59,984 nt of DNA from Mycobacterium szulgai (GTDB lineage Bacteria; Actinomycetota; Actinomycetes; Mycobacteriales; Mycobacteriaceae), in assembly GCF_002116635.1 (NCBI RefSeq), contig NZ_LQPW01000137.1:1-59984 (forward strand). The letters run 5' to 3'. Below, one piece after another: positions 38,263-47,034 of the stretch. Every line of letters starts with the position of its first letter. Position 1 is the stretch's first letter. The notes beneath the pieces are model-generated. The model was not told where the DNA came from and made no database searches. It saw only the letters and a program-made list of their open reading frames with translations. A program made the position numbers and the translations under genes.

Positions 38263-39737
38263 GCACCCCCCTGCAGTGCGGCTTCGATGACGGCCCGCCC
38301 GATCGGCGCGGCGAGCGCACCCCCGGTCGCGGAGAGGCGATCGCCCCCGTTCTCCACCAGCACCGCGACGGCAACCTTCGGGGCCTGCGCGGGCGCGAAG
38401 GCGATGTACCACGCATGCGGTGGGGTATGGCGGGGGTCGGTGCCGTGCTCTGCGGTACCAGTCTTGGATGCGATCTGCACGCCGGGGATGGCCCCTTTCT
38501 GCTGTGCGACTTTCTCGGCGCCGACCATCAGCTCTGTTAGCTTAGCGGCGACCTGCGGCGACACCGCGCGGCGCTGCTGATATGGAGCGGTGGTGCTGAT
38601 GTTGGCCAAATCCGGTCCCTTGAGGCTATCGATCAGGTAAGGCCGCATCGCAATCCCGCCGTTGGCGATGGTCGCGGCTATCTCCGCGTTTTGCAGCGGA
38701 GTCAATGCGACGTCCTTCTGTCCGATACTGGACATACCCAATGCGGCGGCGTCCGGGATGCGTCCGACTGTCGATTCGGCGACCTGCAGCGGGATGGGGC
38801 TGGGTGAGGTGTCCATACCGAATGCCTGCGCCATGCTGCGCAGCGCGTCGGCTCCGGTGAGGATGCCGAGCTGGACGAACGCCGTATTGCACGATTTGGC
38901 GAAGGCTTCGCTCAGCGACACGGTCGGATTGGCCCCGCACGGCTTGCCGCCATAGTTTTCCAGCATGGCGGTGCTGTTGGGCAGCGGAATTGTTGCTGCC
39001 GCGGTCAGCTGCTCGGTGTCGTTGGCACCGGCCGCCAGGGCGGCCGCGGTGGTGATCACCTTGAAAGTGGAGCCGGGTGGGTAGGTCTCGGAGATGGCGC
39101 GGTTGATCAGCGGGTTGTCCGGGTTGTCGCGCAGTGCCTGCCAGGCTTGTGCCTGCACGTCAGGATTGTGGGACGCCAGCAGGTTGGGATCGTAGGACGG
39201 CGAGGACACCATCGCCAGGATCTTGCCGGTGGACGGCTCTAGCGCGACCACCGCGCCCTTGCAGGGCGGACCGCCGCAGCCCTGCTGCATCGCGTCCCAG
39301 CCGGCCTGCTGGATGCGGGGGACGATCGTGGTGTCGACATTGCCACCGCGTGGGTCGCGACCGGTGAAGAAGTCAGCCAGCCGGCGGCCGAACAGACGCT
39401 CATCGGACCCGTTCAGCACCGGATCCTCGGCCCGTTCCAGCCCAGCGCTGGAATAGCGCAGCGAATAGAAGCCTGTCACCGGGGCATACACCGCGGGGTT
39501 GGGATAAACCCGCAGAAAACGGTAATGACTGTCGGTGGCCATCGAATAGGCCAGCAGCTGACCGCCGGCGGTGATCTGCCCGCGCTGACGGGAGTACTCG
39601 TCGAGCAGGACCCGCTGATTGCGGGGGTCCGCACGTAGCCCGTCAGCCGTGAAGACCTGCGTATAAGTGGCGTTGAGCAGCAGCAACACGATCAACGCCA
39701 TCACGGTCACCGAGATCCGGCGCAGCGAGGCGTTCAT
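38259..39737 (-). CDS. pbpA: Penicillin-binding protein A (class B transpeptidase)
   Basis: A 492-residue class B PBP. A single N-terminal TM anchor (about residues 8–26) is followed by the dimerisation region and the transpeptidase domain with STFK (active serine in PPGSTFKVIT), a KSCNT-type SxN motif, and SKTGTAEHG. It cross-links septal and polar peptidoglycan and is a PknB substrate. It overlaps rodA upstream and pknA downstream by 4 bases each, indicating coupled translation. Confidence 0.97.
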   Translation of the reverse strand: MNASLRRISVTVMALIVLLLLNATYTQVFTADGLRADPRNQRVLLDEYSRQRGQITAGGQLLAYSMATDSHYRFLRVYPNPAVYAPVTGFYSLRYSSAGLERAEDPVLNGSDERLFGRRLADFFTGRDPRGGNVDTTIVPRIQQAGWDAMQQGCGGPPCKGAVVALEPSTGKILAMVSSPSYDPNLLASHNPDVQAQAWQALRDNPDNPLINRAISETYPPGSTFKVITTAAALAAGANDTEQLTAAATIPLPNSTAMLENYGGKPCGANPTVSLSEAFAKSCNTAFVQLGILTGADALRSMAQAFGMDTSPSPIPLQVAESTVGRIPDAAALGMSSIGQKDVALTPLQNAEIAATIANGGIAMRPYLIDSLKGPDLANISTTAPYQQRRAVSPQVAAKLTELMVGAEKVAQQKGAIPGVQIASKTGTAEHGTDPRHTPPHAWYIAFAPAQAPKVAVAVLVENGGDRLSATGGALAAPIGRAVIEAALQGGA

Positions 39738-41143
39738 ACCTTCTGGATCACCTCGGTGCCGGCCGCCGCGATCGGCGACGTATTTCGTGGTCGGGTGCGC
39801 AATGGGCGCCGGGCACTGTCGGAGATGCGGGCCAGGATGGCCAGCAGCACATAGTTGGCCAGCAGCGACGATCCGCCGTAGGACATCCAGGGTGTGGTCA
39901 GCCCGGTCAGCGGGATCAGCTGGGTGACGCCGCCGACCACGATGAACAGCTGAATGGCCAGCGTCGATGCCAGGCCGGCGGCCAGCAGCTTGCCGAAGCT
40001 GTCACGGCTCGCGATCGCGGTGCGCATCCCCCGCACGATGACGATCGTGTAGAGCATGAGAATTGCTGCCAGCCCCACCAATCCGAGTTCCTCGCCGAAT
40101 GCGGCGATGATGAAATCCGTCGATGCCGCCGGCACGGTATCGGGCTGGCCGTTGCCCAGCCCGGTGCCGAAGATGCCGCCGGTGGCGAAGCTGAACAGCG
40201 ATTGCACGCTTTGATAGCCGGCGCCGTCCGGGTCAGCGAACGGATCCAGCCAGGTCTGCACCCGCACCCGGACATGGGCGAATAGGTAGTACGCCACCAC
40301 ACTTCCCGCAGCGAACAACACCAAGCCGATGAGGACCCAGCTGAATCGCTGCGTGGCCAGGTAAACCACCACCAGAAACGATGCGTACAGCAATAGCGAC
40401 GTACCGAGGTCCTTCTCGAAGACCATCACGCCCACCGAGATCACCCAGGCCGCCAGGACCGGCGCGAGGTCGCGGGGGCGGGGCAGCGTCATGCCCATCA
40501 GGTGCTTGCCGACGCTGGTGAACAGGCCGCGCTTGGTCACCAGCACGGCTGAGAAGAAGATCAGCAGCAGAATCTTGGAGAACTCGGCGGGCTGAATTGA
40601 GAAGCCGGGCAAGCGAATCCAGATCTTGGCGCCGTTCTGTTCGGACAGCGACCGCGGCAACAGCGCGGGGATGGCGAGGAACACCAGGCCGGTCAGGCCG
40701 CAGATGTAGCCGTACCGGGCGAGCTGGCGGTGGTCCTTGAGGAACGTCACCACCAGCGCGAAAGCGGCGACGCCGACCAGCGTCCACAACATCTGCTGGT
40801 TCGCGCTGGGATGACCGTGCCGGCCTACCTCGGTGTCGACCAGGTCGAGCCGGTGGATCATCACCAGGCCGAGCCCGTTGAGCAGGGCCACCACCGGCAG
40901 CAGCAGCGGATCGGTGTACGGAGCAAAACGTCTGATAGCCAGGTGCGCGAATCCGAACAGCGTCAAGAAGGCCAACCCGTAGCTGAACAGGTCCCAGTGC
41001 AAGCCGCGCTCCTGGTTGGCCTCAACGATCAGCAGCGCCGCAATGGTGATCACCGCCGCGAAGCACAACAGCAGCAACTCTGCGTTGCGCCGCGTCGGCA
41101 GCGGAGGTGTCACCGTTACCGGTGGCTGCAGCTGCGTGGTCAT
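39734..41143 (-). CDS. rodA: SEDS peptidoglycan glycosyltransferase RodA
   Basis: A 469-residue SEDS-family protein, exactly the M. tuberculosis length, with about 12 TM segments. The conserved SEDS motifs are present, including WIRLPGFSIQPAEFSK, ATGGIFGTGLGNG and the C-terminal TTPWMSYGGSSL. It polymerises lipid II as partner of the neighbouring class B PBP. I choose the ATG at 41143 because it overlaps the pstP stop and matches the known N-terminus (MTT…LQ.P); five extra upstream codons are possible but unlikely. Confidence 0.97.
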   Translation of the reverse strand: MTTQLQPPVTVTPPLPTRRNAELLLLCFAAVITIAALLIVEANQERGLHWDLFSYGLAFLTLFGFAHLAIRRFAPYTDPLLLPVVALLNGLGLVMIHRLDLVDTEVGRHGHPSANQQMLWTLVGVAAFALVVTFLKDHRQLARYGYICGLTGLVFLAIPALLPRSLSEQNGAKIWIRLPGFSIQPAEFSKILLLIFFSAVLVTKRGLFTSVGKHLMGMTLPRPRDLAPVLAAWVISVGVMVFEKDLGTSLLLYASFLVVVYLATQRFSWVLIGLVLFAAGSVVAYYLFAHVRVRVQTWLDPFADPDGAGYQSVQSLFSFATGGIFGTGLGNGQPDTVPAASTDFIIAAFGEELGLVGLAAILMLYTIVIVRGMRTAIASRDSFGKLLAAGLASTLAIQLFIVVGGVTQLIPLTGLTTPWMSYGGSSLLANYVLLAILARISDSARRPLRTRPRNTSPIAAAGTEVIQKV

Positions 41144-42672
41144 GCCGCCGCCCGGCAATCAATGCCCGGCTGCGGTGGGGGTGGGGGAAGCGCGGTGACT
41201 GTCGACGAACTAGTGGTGGGCGACGTCGTGGGTGACGTAGGCGAGGCCGGGGAGGTGGTGCTGGGGCTCGGGCCCGAAGCGGTTGGGGTTCCGCTGGAAG
41301 AGGGGGTTGGAGTAGTGGTGGACGCTGGCGAAGAGGACGGGCTGGGAGTCTGCGGGCCGGTGGTCGCCGGGGCGGTTGTTTCGGGCGGCGACGTGGCCCG
41401 CGGCGCCGGACAGGGCGGCAATAGAGAGTTGGCGGCCAATTCCCGCAACTGCCCAATGGCGTCATCCAGGGTGCCGGTCGGAAGCCCGGCCTGAACCTGT
41501 GCGCGTTCCGGCGGACGCAGATCCTCCAGCTTCATCAGGTGGCAGTCCAGGTGGCCTCCGGATTGGCCGTAGCTGACCTGCGACAGCTCGTTGCGTGCGT
41601 TGAGGCAGCCCAGCAGGTAGGGCTCGTGCAGCGACATGCCTAAGAGCGAACCCTGAATGCCGCGCATGATTGCGACCGTGCCGTTGTATTCGGCGACGTA
41701 GTAGTTGTTGCGGATGACCGTGCGCCCGATGAATAGTCCGGCGACCACGACGAGCACCACCAGGGCAACCACCAGCCCGATTCGCCGCCGCGACCACCGG
41801 GGCCGGCTGAACGTCTCGATCTGTGGCGGGACGCGTTTGGCGACTTCTTTGCGGGGGCTGATGGCCGAGGCCCGACCCGCAGCGGTGTTGGGCAGCGTCA
41901 GTTGGTCGTCGTCACCGGAGACCGCGCCGGCCAGGATCGGTTGCGTCTGGCCGTACTCGTAGTCGACGACGTCGGCGACCACCACGGTGACGTTGTCCGG
42001 GCCGCCACCGCGCAGCGCCAATTCGATCAGACGGTAAGCGCTTTCGGCCACGTCCGGAATCTGTAGCGCCTCGGCGATGGTCTCGTCGCTCACCGGGTCG
42101 GACAGCCCGTCGGAACACAACAGGTAGCGATCGCCGGCGCGCGCTTCGCGCATGGTCAGCGTGGGTTCGACTTCGTGGCCGGTCAGCGCCCGCATGATCA
42201 ACGACCGCTGCGGATGGCTGTGCGCTTCTTCGGCGGTGATTCTGCCCTCGTCGACCAGGGTTTGGACGAAGGTGTCGTCCTTGGTGATCTGGGTGAGCTC
42301 GCCGTCGCGCATCAGGTAGCCGCGCGAGTCCCCGATGTGTACGAGGCCAAGCCGGTTGCCCGCGAACAGGATCGCGGTGAGCGTGGTCCCCATGCCCTCG
42401 AGATCGGGTTCCATCTCGACCTGAGCGGCGATGGCCGAATTGCCGGCGCGGACGGCGGCGTCGAGCTTGGCCAGCAGATCTCCGCCGGGCTCGTCGTCAT
42501 CGAGATGGGCCAGGGCCGCGATCACCAACTGGGAGGCCACCTCGCCGGCGGCGTGACCGCCCATCCCGTCGGCGAGGGCCAACAGGCGCGCGCCGGCATA
42601 GACAGAGTCTTCGTTGTTCGCACGTACCAAGCCGCGGTCGCTGCGGGCGGCGTAGCGCAAAACTAGGGTCAC
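41140..42672 (-). CDS. pstP: PP2C-type Ser/Thr phosphatase PstP
   Basis: A 510-residue membrane phosphatase. The PP2C domain (about residues 5–237) shows the metal-binding motifs (NNEDS, ADGMGGHAAGEVAS, GDSRGY, DGLSD and GGPDNVTVV). One TM lies at about 304–326; the outer domain ends in a T/S/P-rich tail of about 75 residues. It is the main cognate phosphatase for PknA, PknB and their substrates. It starts with GTG, 97 bp after fhaB, and overlaps rodA. Confidence 0.97.
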   Translation of the reverse strand: MTLVLRYAARSDRGLVRANNEDSVYAGARLLALADGMGGHAAGEVASQLVIAALAHLDDDEPGGDLLAKLDAAVRAGNSAIAAQVEMEPDLEGMGTTLTAILFAGNRLGLVHIGDSRGYLMRDGELTQITKDDTFVQTLVDEGRITAEEAHSHPQRSLIMRALTGHEVEPTLTMREARAGDRYLLCSDGLSDPVSDETIAEALQIPDVAESAYRLIELALRGGGPDNVTVVVADVVDYEYGQTQPILAGAVSGDDDQLTLPNTAAGRASAISPRKEVAKRVPPQIETFSRPRWSRRRIGLVVALVVLVVVAGLFIGRTVIRNNYYVAEYNGTVAIMRGIQGSLLGMSLHEPYLLGCLNARNELSQVSYGQSGGHLDCHLMKLEDLRPPERAQVQAGLPTGTLDDAIGQLRELAANSLLPPCPAPRATSPPETTAPATTGPQTPSPSSSPASTTTPTPSSSGTPTASGPSPSTTSPASPTSPTTSPTTSSSTVTALPPPPPQPGIDCRAAA

Positions 42673-42684
42673 GGGCGCCGCTCT

Positions 42685-42762
42685 CCCCCGCTAGCGGGGG
42701 ATGCCCCCACCGCATCGCTGCGTCCCCCGCAAGCGGGTGGTACACCCACCGCATCGTCGCCA
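42685..42762. repeat. Two tandem 39-bp palindromic repeats between fhaB and pstP
   Basis: Unit 1 (42685–42723) begins with the perfect palindrome CCCCCGCTAGCGGGGG; unit 2 (42724–42762) begins with the diverged form CCCCCGCAAGCGGGTGG. Both contain CCCACCGCATCG exactly 39 bases apart (42706 and 42745). Unit 2 can also form the stem GGGTG–CACCC. They fill the gap before pstP and could act on mRNA ending or stability. Confidence 0.8.
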
Positions 42763-42769
42763 GCGCGGG

Positions 42770-43237
42770 TCACGGGCGCAACTCGATTGCTGTCTTGCCG
42801 ATTCGAACCGGCGTGCCTATCGGAACTCGTACCGCAGTCGTCACCTTCGCCCTGTCAAGGTAAGTGCCGTTGGTCGATCCTAAGTCCTCGACGTACCATT
42901 CCGAGCCGCGCTGAGACAGCCTGGCGTGCCGCGTCGAGGCGTAATCGTCGGTCAATACCAACGTCGAGTCGTCAGCGCGTCCAATCAACACCGGCTGCCC
43001 GCTTAGCGTGATGCGGGCGCCGGTGAGCGCCCCTTCGGTTACCACCAGATAGCGCGCCACGTCGCGGCTCCGGCGCGACGGCAATAGCGTGCCGCGCAGA
43101 GCCAGCCCGCGGCGCACCATGACGGCCCCGGTCGGTGCGTAGATATCGGTACGCAAAATCCGTAGCACCGACCAGATGAAGATCCACAACAGCATTAGAA
43201 ATCCGGCGCGCGTCAGCTGCAGTACCAACCCCTGCAT
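42770..43237 (-). CDS. fhaB: FHA-domain protein FhaB (FipA)
   Basis: A 155-residue protein, the same length as Rv0019c. One N-terminal TM (about residues 9–28) precedes a C-terminal FHA domain (about 83–150) with the phosphothreonine-binding set: GRADDST, STRHARL, and DLGSTNGTYLD. FhaB binds phosphorylated PknA/PknB targets and links FtsZ and FtsQ at division. The ATG at 43237 is chosen over an upstream in-frame start because it gives the conserved MQGLVLQLTRAGF and normal length. Confidence 0.96.
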   Translation of the reverse strand: MQGLVLQLTRAGFLMLLWIFIWSVLRILRTDIYAPTGAVMVRRGLALRGTLLPSRRSRDVARYLVVTEGALTGARITLSGQPVLIGRADDSTLVLTDDYASTRHARLSQRGSEWYVEDLGSTNGTYLDRAKVTTAVRVPIGTPVRIGKTAIELRP

Positions 43238-43363
43238 CTGGCGTCCTTTCCGTCCTGGCGCTGTCCACCCCGCGCCCGTCACGAGCGAGCACATCAGCAA
43301 AGTCACGATACTTTGATGGTGATCGACGTGGCGTCAAGCCCGGCAGCTTTGAGCCCAGCGGGT

Positions 43364-45085
43364 TCAGTGAATCCGGACGATGATCTCGGAATGGCCCAAG
43401 CGGATCACATCGCCATCAGCCAATTGCCACTCCTGCACCGGCGCGTTATTGACCGTGGTGCCGTTGGTGGAATTCAAGTCCGATAGCAGCGCGACCTGCC
43501 CATCCCAGCGGATTTCGAGGTGACGGCGTGAGACGCCGGTGTCGGGCAACCGGAACTGCGCGTCCTGCCCGCGCCCGACGATGTTGGAGCCGTCGCGCAA
43601 CTGATAGGTGCGACCGCTGCCGTCGTCGAGCTGGAGGGTGACCGAAAGTGCCGAGGACCCGTAGCCGCCCTGCCCGTAGCCGCCGTAGCCACCGCCCTGG
43701 CCGTACTCGGGCGCCGGCGGCTGACCGTAATCGGGTGCGGCCGACTGACCGTAGTCGTAGTCACTGCGGGCCGGCTCCGCATATCCGCCCTGCGGAGCGT
43801 ATCCGCCGGGCGCCGCGGTTTCGGCGTATTGGGTGTAGTCGCCGCCCTGGCCGTAGTCCTGGCGACCGTATCCCCCGCCACCCTGCTGGTAGCCCTGGTC
43901 GTACCCGCCGCCCTGATCCGGGTAGGACGGCTGCGGCTCCGGAGCTGCCGGGGGCGCCGCATAGCTCTGTTCCTGGCGCGCCGGCTCGCGGCCGTAGTCG
44001 CCGTAACCGCCGCCGTAGCCGGGCTGGCCACCGCCTTGCGGGGCGCCCTGTGGAGATCCTTGTGGCGAGCCTTGGGGAGAGCCTTGGGGAGAGCCGTAGC
44101 CACCGCCTTGGCGGTAGCCCTGGTCATAACCCTGGTCGTAGCCTTGTCCGCCATACCCGGGCGGCGGCCCCGCGGGCGGTCGTTGTTCATACGACGGCTG
44201 GTAGCCACCCTGCTGGCCTGGGTCTTGGTAGCCGCGCTGGTCGGAGTAGCCACCTTGATCGGGGTAGCCGCCCCGTTGATCCTGGTAGCCGCCGTGTCCC
44301 GGGTCTTGGTAGCCGCGCTGGTCGGAGTAGCCGCCCTGGTCGGGGTAGCCGCCGCGCTGGTCGGAGTAGCCGCCTTGATCGGGGTAGCCGCCGCGCTGGT
44401 CTTGGTAGCCGCCCTGGTCGGGGTAGCCGCCCTGGTCCTGGTGTGGCGGTGGCGGCGGGTAACCCTGCTGCGGCGGGTAGCCGCCCTCCGGGGGGTACCC
44501 CGGTGCGCCTTGCGGGCCCGGGCCACCGCGCGGGTCCTCCTGGGGACGCGCGTAGCGCTCGTCGTAGTACTCGTCGGGTCGCCCCTGCCCCTGACCGCGG
44601 TAGCTCGGATTGTCAGTCATCGGTCGTACTCCTGGTTCTGCGCCATACGCATGATTTGATTGTGGCCGGGCGAAATCGGTGACTGTCGGGCGGGGCTCGA
44701 CGTCGGGGTTAACCGCCCCGCGGGCGCGGAGCTGGCCAGTGTGTAGGTTCGGTGACTGCTCGAATCGGACGACCACCTCACCATACGTTTGCCACCCCTG
44801 TTCTTGGATATAGTCCGCCAGGTATCGAGCAAAAGCGCTCGACGTGAGATCCGGGTCAGCGCCCAACTTCTCGAAGTCGTGCACACTGAGGGTAATGATG
44901 TATTCGTTGGGCGCCAAAAGGCGATTTCCCTGCAGCGAGCGCACGCCGTCGGCCGCTTCGCGGCGCAACAGTGCTTCAACCTCCTGCGGCACGATCGACC
45001 CGCCGAACATCCGGGCAAACGCATCTCCTACGGTCGCCTCGAGTTTGCGCTCGATGCGCTGAACAAGCCCTTTCTGGCTACCCAT
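43364..45085 (-). CDS. fhaA: FHA-domain protein FhaA
   Basis: A 573-residue protein counterpart of Rv0020c (527 residues). Residues 1–125 are the DUF3662 domain; residues about 150–475 are a disordered, Q/G/Y/P-rich tract; the C-terminal FHA domain (about 490–573) has NIVGRGQDAQFRLPD, VSRRHLEI and LNSTNGT. FhaA binds the phosphorylated pseudokinase domain of MviN and restrains peptidoglycan synthesis at poles and septum. The extra length relative to M. tuberculosis lies in the repeat tract. It heads the operon down to pknB. Confidence 0.95.
   Translation of the reverse strand: MGSQKGLVQRIERKLEATVGDAFARMFGGSIVPQEVEALLRREAADGVRSLQGNRLLAPNEYIITLSVHDFEKLGADPDLTSSAFARYLADYIQEQGWQTYGEVVVRFEQSPNLHTGQLRARGAVNPDVEPRPTVTDFARPQSNHAYGAEPGVRPMTDNPSYRGQGQGRPDEYYDERYARPQEDPRGGPGPQGAPGYPPEGGYPPQQGYPPPPPHQDQGGYPDQGGYQDQRGGYPDQGGYSDQRGGYPDQGGYSDQRGYQDPGHGGYQDQRGGYPDQGGYSDQRGYQDPGQQGGYQPSYEQRPPAGPPPGYGGQGYDQGYDQGYRQGGGYGSPQGSPQGSPQGSPQGAPQGGGQPGYGGGYGDYGREPARQEQSYAAPPAAPEPQPSYPDQGGGYDQGYQQGGGGYGRQDYGQGGDYTQYAETAAPGGYAPQGGYAEPARSDYDYGQSAAPDYGQPPAPEYGQGGGYGGYGQGGYGSSALSVTLQLDDGSGRTYQLRDGSNIVGRGQDAQFRLPDTGVSRRHLEIRWDGQVALLSDLNSTNGTTVNNAPVQEWQLADGDVIRLGHSEIIVRIH
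44218..44440 (-). repeat. In-frame tandem repeats in fhaA
   Basis: This segment encodes repeats of GGYPDQ, GGYSDQR and GYQDPG units (about 6–9 codons each, with near-identical DNA), followed downstream (about 44040–44100) by QGSPQ repeats. The near identity of the copies suggests recent slippage or unequal crossing-over, so the tract length is probably variable between strains. Confidence 0.85.
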
Positions 45086-45318
45086 TTTTCAGCGCTCGCC
45101 CCACTCGTCCTGGATTTCACCGGCGCAAGGCAAACGACTCGCCCGCGTGTCGTGTCAATAAGCATGCTATCGGGACACTGCGACGATGCGGCACCGTGAG
45201 AATCCTGAGAATCGGATCGAAACTGTTCAGAGACCTCTGCCCGGTGTGCTGCCGTGCTATGCCCGCCAGAGCGGCTGGGGCGCGCGGCCACTACAGTGGT
45301 ATGGTCCTCCGGTTGTTC
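45086..45318. other. Intergenic region fhaA–tRNA-Leu
   Basis: No gene or RNA recognised. It should hold the promoters of fhaA (leftward) and tRNA-Leu (rightward); I cannot place them. Confidence 0.5.
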
Positions 45319-45404
45319 GGGCGAGTGGCGGAATGGCAGACGCGCTGGCTTCAGGTGCCAGTGTCCTTCGGGACGTGGGGGTTCAAGTCCCCCTTCGCCC
45401 ACCA
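45319..45404 (+). tRNA. leuT: tRNA-Leu (CAG)
   Basis: An 86-nt class II tRNA with a long variable arm. The acceptor GGGCGAG pairs with TTCGCCC, the anticodon stem-loop is CTGGC-TTCAGGT-GCCAG with anticodon CAG, and the T-arm is GGGGGTTCAAGTCCCCC. CCA is encoded (45402–45404). Its 3' end is part of the 16-bp direct repeat that flanks the neighbouring IS element. Confidence 0.98.
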
Positions 45405-45405
45405 T
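45390..45405. repeat. Left 16-bp direct repeat (tRNA-Leu 3' end)
   Basis: CCCCTTCGCCCACCAT, covering the T-stem end and the whole acceptor/CCA end of tRNA-Leu, is repeated exactly at 47071–47086. It reads as a target-site duplication or attachment repeat of the element between them. Confidence 0.9.
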
Positions 45406-45455
45406 TGTGATGACGCGAGACATCGAGGACAGATCTCGCGTCATAGTGAACACCT

Positions 45456-45901
45456 TCAGTTGTTGGCTGGGGGTGTTTTCTGTTTTTGGGGTTGGTAGTT
45501 GCGGGTGGTGTCGAGGGTGAGTTCGCGGATGAGGTGGCCGTTGGTGGTGGCGATGATGCGGATGTTGAGGTCGGCGATGAGCATGAGGACCGCGGTGTTG
45601 GCCCAGCGGTGGCCGATGCCGATGTGGTGGAGGCGTCCGGCGTGGCGCAGGGTGATCTTGCCGTAGTTGTCGACGTGGTCGGTGCGGACTCGCCAGTGGA
45701 TGCCGGCGGGGGTGTTGGCGGGTCCGGCGGGGGGTCGGGCGCGGTAGGCGTGTTGGGGGGTGTGGCGGTGGCAGGAGCGGTGTGGCCGGGTGGTGTTGTA
45801 GTAGTGGGTGAAGGTGTCTAGCTGGGCTTGGAGGTCGGCGAGGCTGGTCGCTGGGGGTTGGCGGGTGAGCCATTTTTTGAGGGTTTGGTGGAAGCGTTCG
45901 A
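45456..45901 (-). pseudogene. IS481 transposase, 3' fragment
   Basis: The C-terminal fragment begins at ERFHQTLKKWLTRQPP, which carries the third catalytic residue (Glu) of the DDE triad. It continues through FTHYYNTTRPHRS to the stop at 45456. It joins in frame-sense to the fragment at 46637–47034, whose last codons encode CGKV; together they would read GKVERFHQTLKKWL. It is interrupted by about 735 bp of foreign DNA. Confidence 0.9.
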
Positions 45902-46636
45902 TGCTCCTATGTTTGTCAAGCTGCGGTCGATTGGATGTTGGTGCCGGGTGAGTTGTTTTGTGGTCGTGGGAGGTTGGCGTAGAACCCTCGGGCGATGTAG
46001 CGCTTGCGGCAGGGGATGATTTCTCTTTTGCTGAGTCCTTCGTTGGTCCGTCGTTCGACGTAAGCGCGGGTCGGCTCGTGATGGCGCAGTCGCACGATGG
46101 CGACGATGTAGAGCGCGCTGTTGGCTTGGCGGTCGCCGCTGCGGCAGAGGCGGTGGCGGCCGGTAGTTCGTCCGCTGCTGGCGGGTTGAGGGGCCACGCC
46201 GCAAAGTTCCGCGAAGGCCTTTTCGTTACGGATGCGTTCGGGGTTGTCCCCAGCGGTGACGAGGAACTGGCCGGCCAGCTCTGTACCGACGCCGAAGAGT
46301 TTGACGAGCTCAGGTGCGGTGGCGTGGACGACGGTCTCGATCTGTTGGTTGTGTTTGTGTGTATCAACGGCGCCGATGACAGTCTCGGCTTCAGTTGGGA
46401 TCATGGAATTCGCTCCTCCGTTAGGGCCAATCTGACGGGTGGGCGAACCGGCCGGGCGGAGCGACAGGTCTGTGACGGGGCTTCTAGTCCAAGCTCCTAT
46501 CAGGTCAGATCCGTCTGGCCGGTGCGCGCCGAGGCACTGCACCAGCCCGGTCGACAAATCGAACGCAGGACACCGTGGTCATACCTTGGCCGGGGTCAGA
46601 CCCGGGCCGGTGCAGCGCCAGGTCCAAGTCTTCACA
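45902..46636 (-). mobile_element. IS110-family element nested in the IS481 transposase
   Basis: About 735 bp separate two halves of one transposase codon run. The insert carries an IS110-type transposase remnant and its leader. No terminal inverted repeats are seen, as expected for IS110. An 8-bp direct repeat GCTCCTAT occurs at 45903–45910 and 46493–46500, bracketing about 590 bp. The exact right end is uncertain: 46501–46636 could be the IS110 5' end or separate debris. Confidence 0.7.
45916..46404 (-). pseudogene. Internally deleted IS110-type transposase
   Basis: A 162-residue open frame starting at an ATG with a GGAGGAG site. It retains the extreme N-terminus of an IS110 transposase (first Asp of the DEDD site in VIGAVDTHKHNQ), then jumps to the C-terminal transposase-20 domain (ELVKLFGVGTELAGQFLVTAGDNPERI … FAELCGVAPQPASSG). 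IS110 transposases are usually 330–400 residues, so most of the RuvC-like catalytic domain is missing. It is in frame but must be inactive on its own. Confidence 0.85.
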
Positions 46637-47034
46637 GACTTTCCCGCAGGTCTGTGGGTGGTAGGGCCGGGAGTTCTTGAAGACGATGCCGAGGGTGGCT
46701 AGTTCTGTTTGTAGGGCGGTGCGGCCGCCGGGGCCGGTGGCGTGGCGGGCGGTGAAGACCATGCCAGTGTCGGTGAGTACGGAGGCGGGTAGGCCGTGGG
46801 CGGCGAAGGCGTCGCGGAAGCAGTCGCGCACGGCCATGGCGGTGAACACGGGTCGGGCGGTGCAGGTGAGGGCTTTGCGGGAGTGGTCGTCGATGATGTC
46901 GAGGATCTCGATGGGGGTCCCGGGGGTGGTTGTGGTGTCGGGACTGGCCAGGTGCCAGTGGGTGATGTCGGCTTGCCAGCATTCGTTGGGTTGTTCGGCC
47001 TGGAAGCGGATGTAGCTGGGCTGTCCTCTATGTC
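46637..47034 (-). pseudogene. IS481 transposase, 5' fragment lacking the N-terminus
   Basis: Reading leftward from 47034 it encodes the DDE core: first Asp in ECWQADITHW, second in ASVLTDTGMVFTARH, then NSRPYHPQTCGKV just before the break. LTDTG replaces the usual LTDNG. The helix-turn-helix N-terminal third is absent and no proper start codon remains. The other half lies at 45456–45901. Confidence 0.9.

Noticed and set aside
42685..42762. CRISPR-like array from the short repeats between fhaB and pstP
   Set aside because: Only two diverged units with no spacers and no cas genes nearby; they are tandem palindromic repeats.
43829..44659. A 276-codon valine/alanine/leucine-rich plus-strand frame opposite fhaA, resembling a membrane protein
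   Set aside because: It is the complement of the Tyr/Gln/Gly repeat tract of fhaA; its hydrophobicity is a by-product of that codon pattern.
45486..45821. A valine/glycine-rich plus-strand frame opposite the IS481 transposase
   Set aside because: It is antisense to the recognisable transposase C-terminus and shows no domain.
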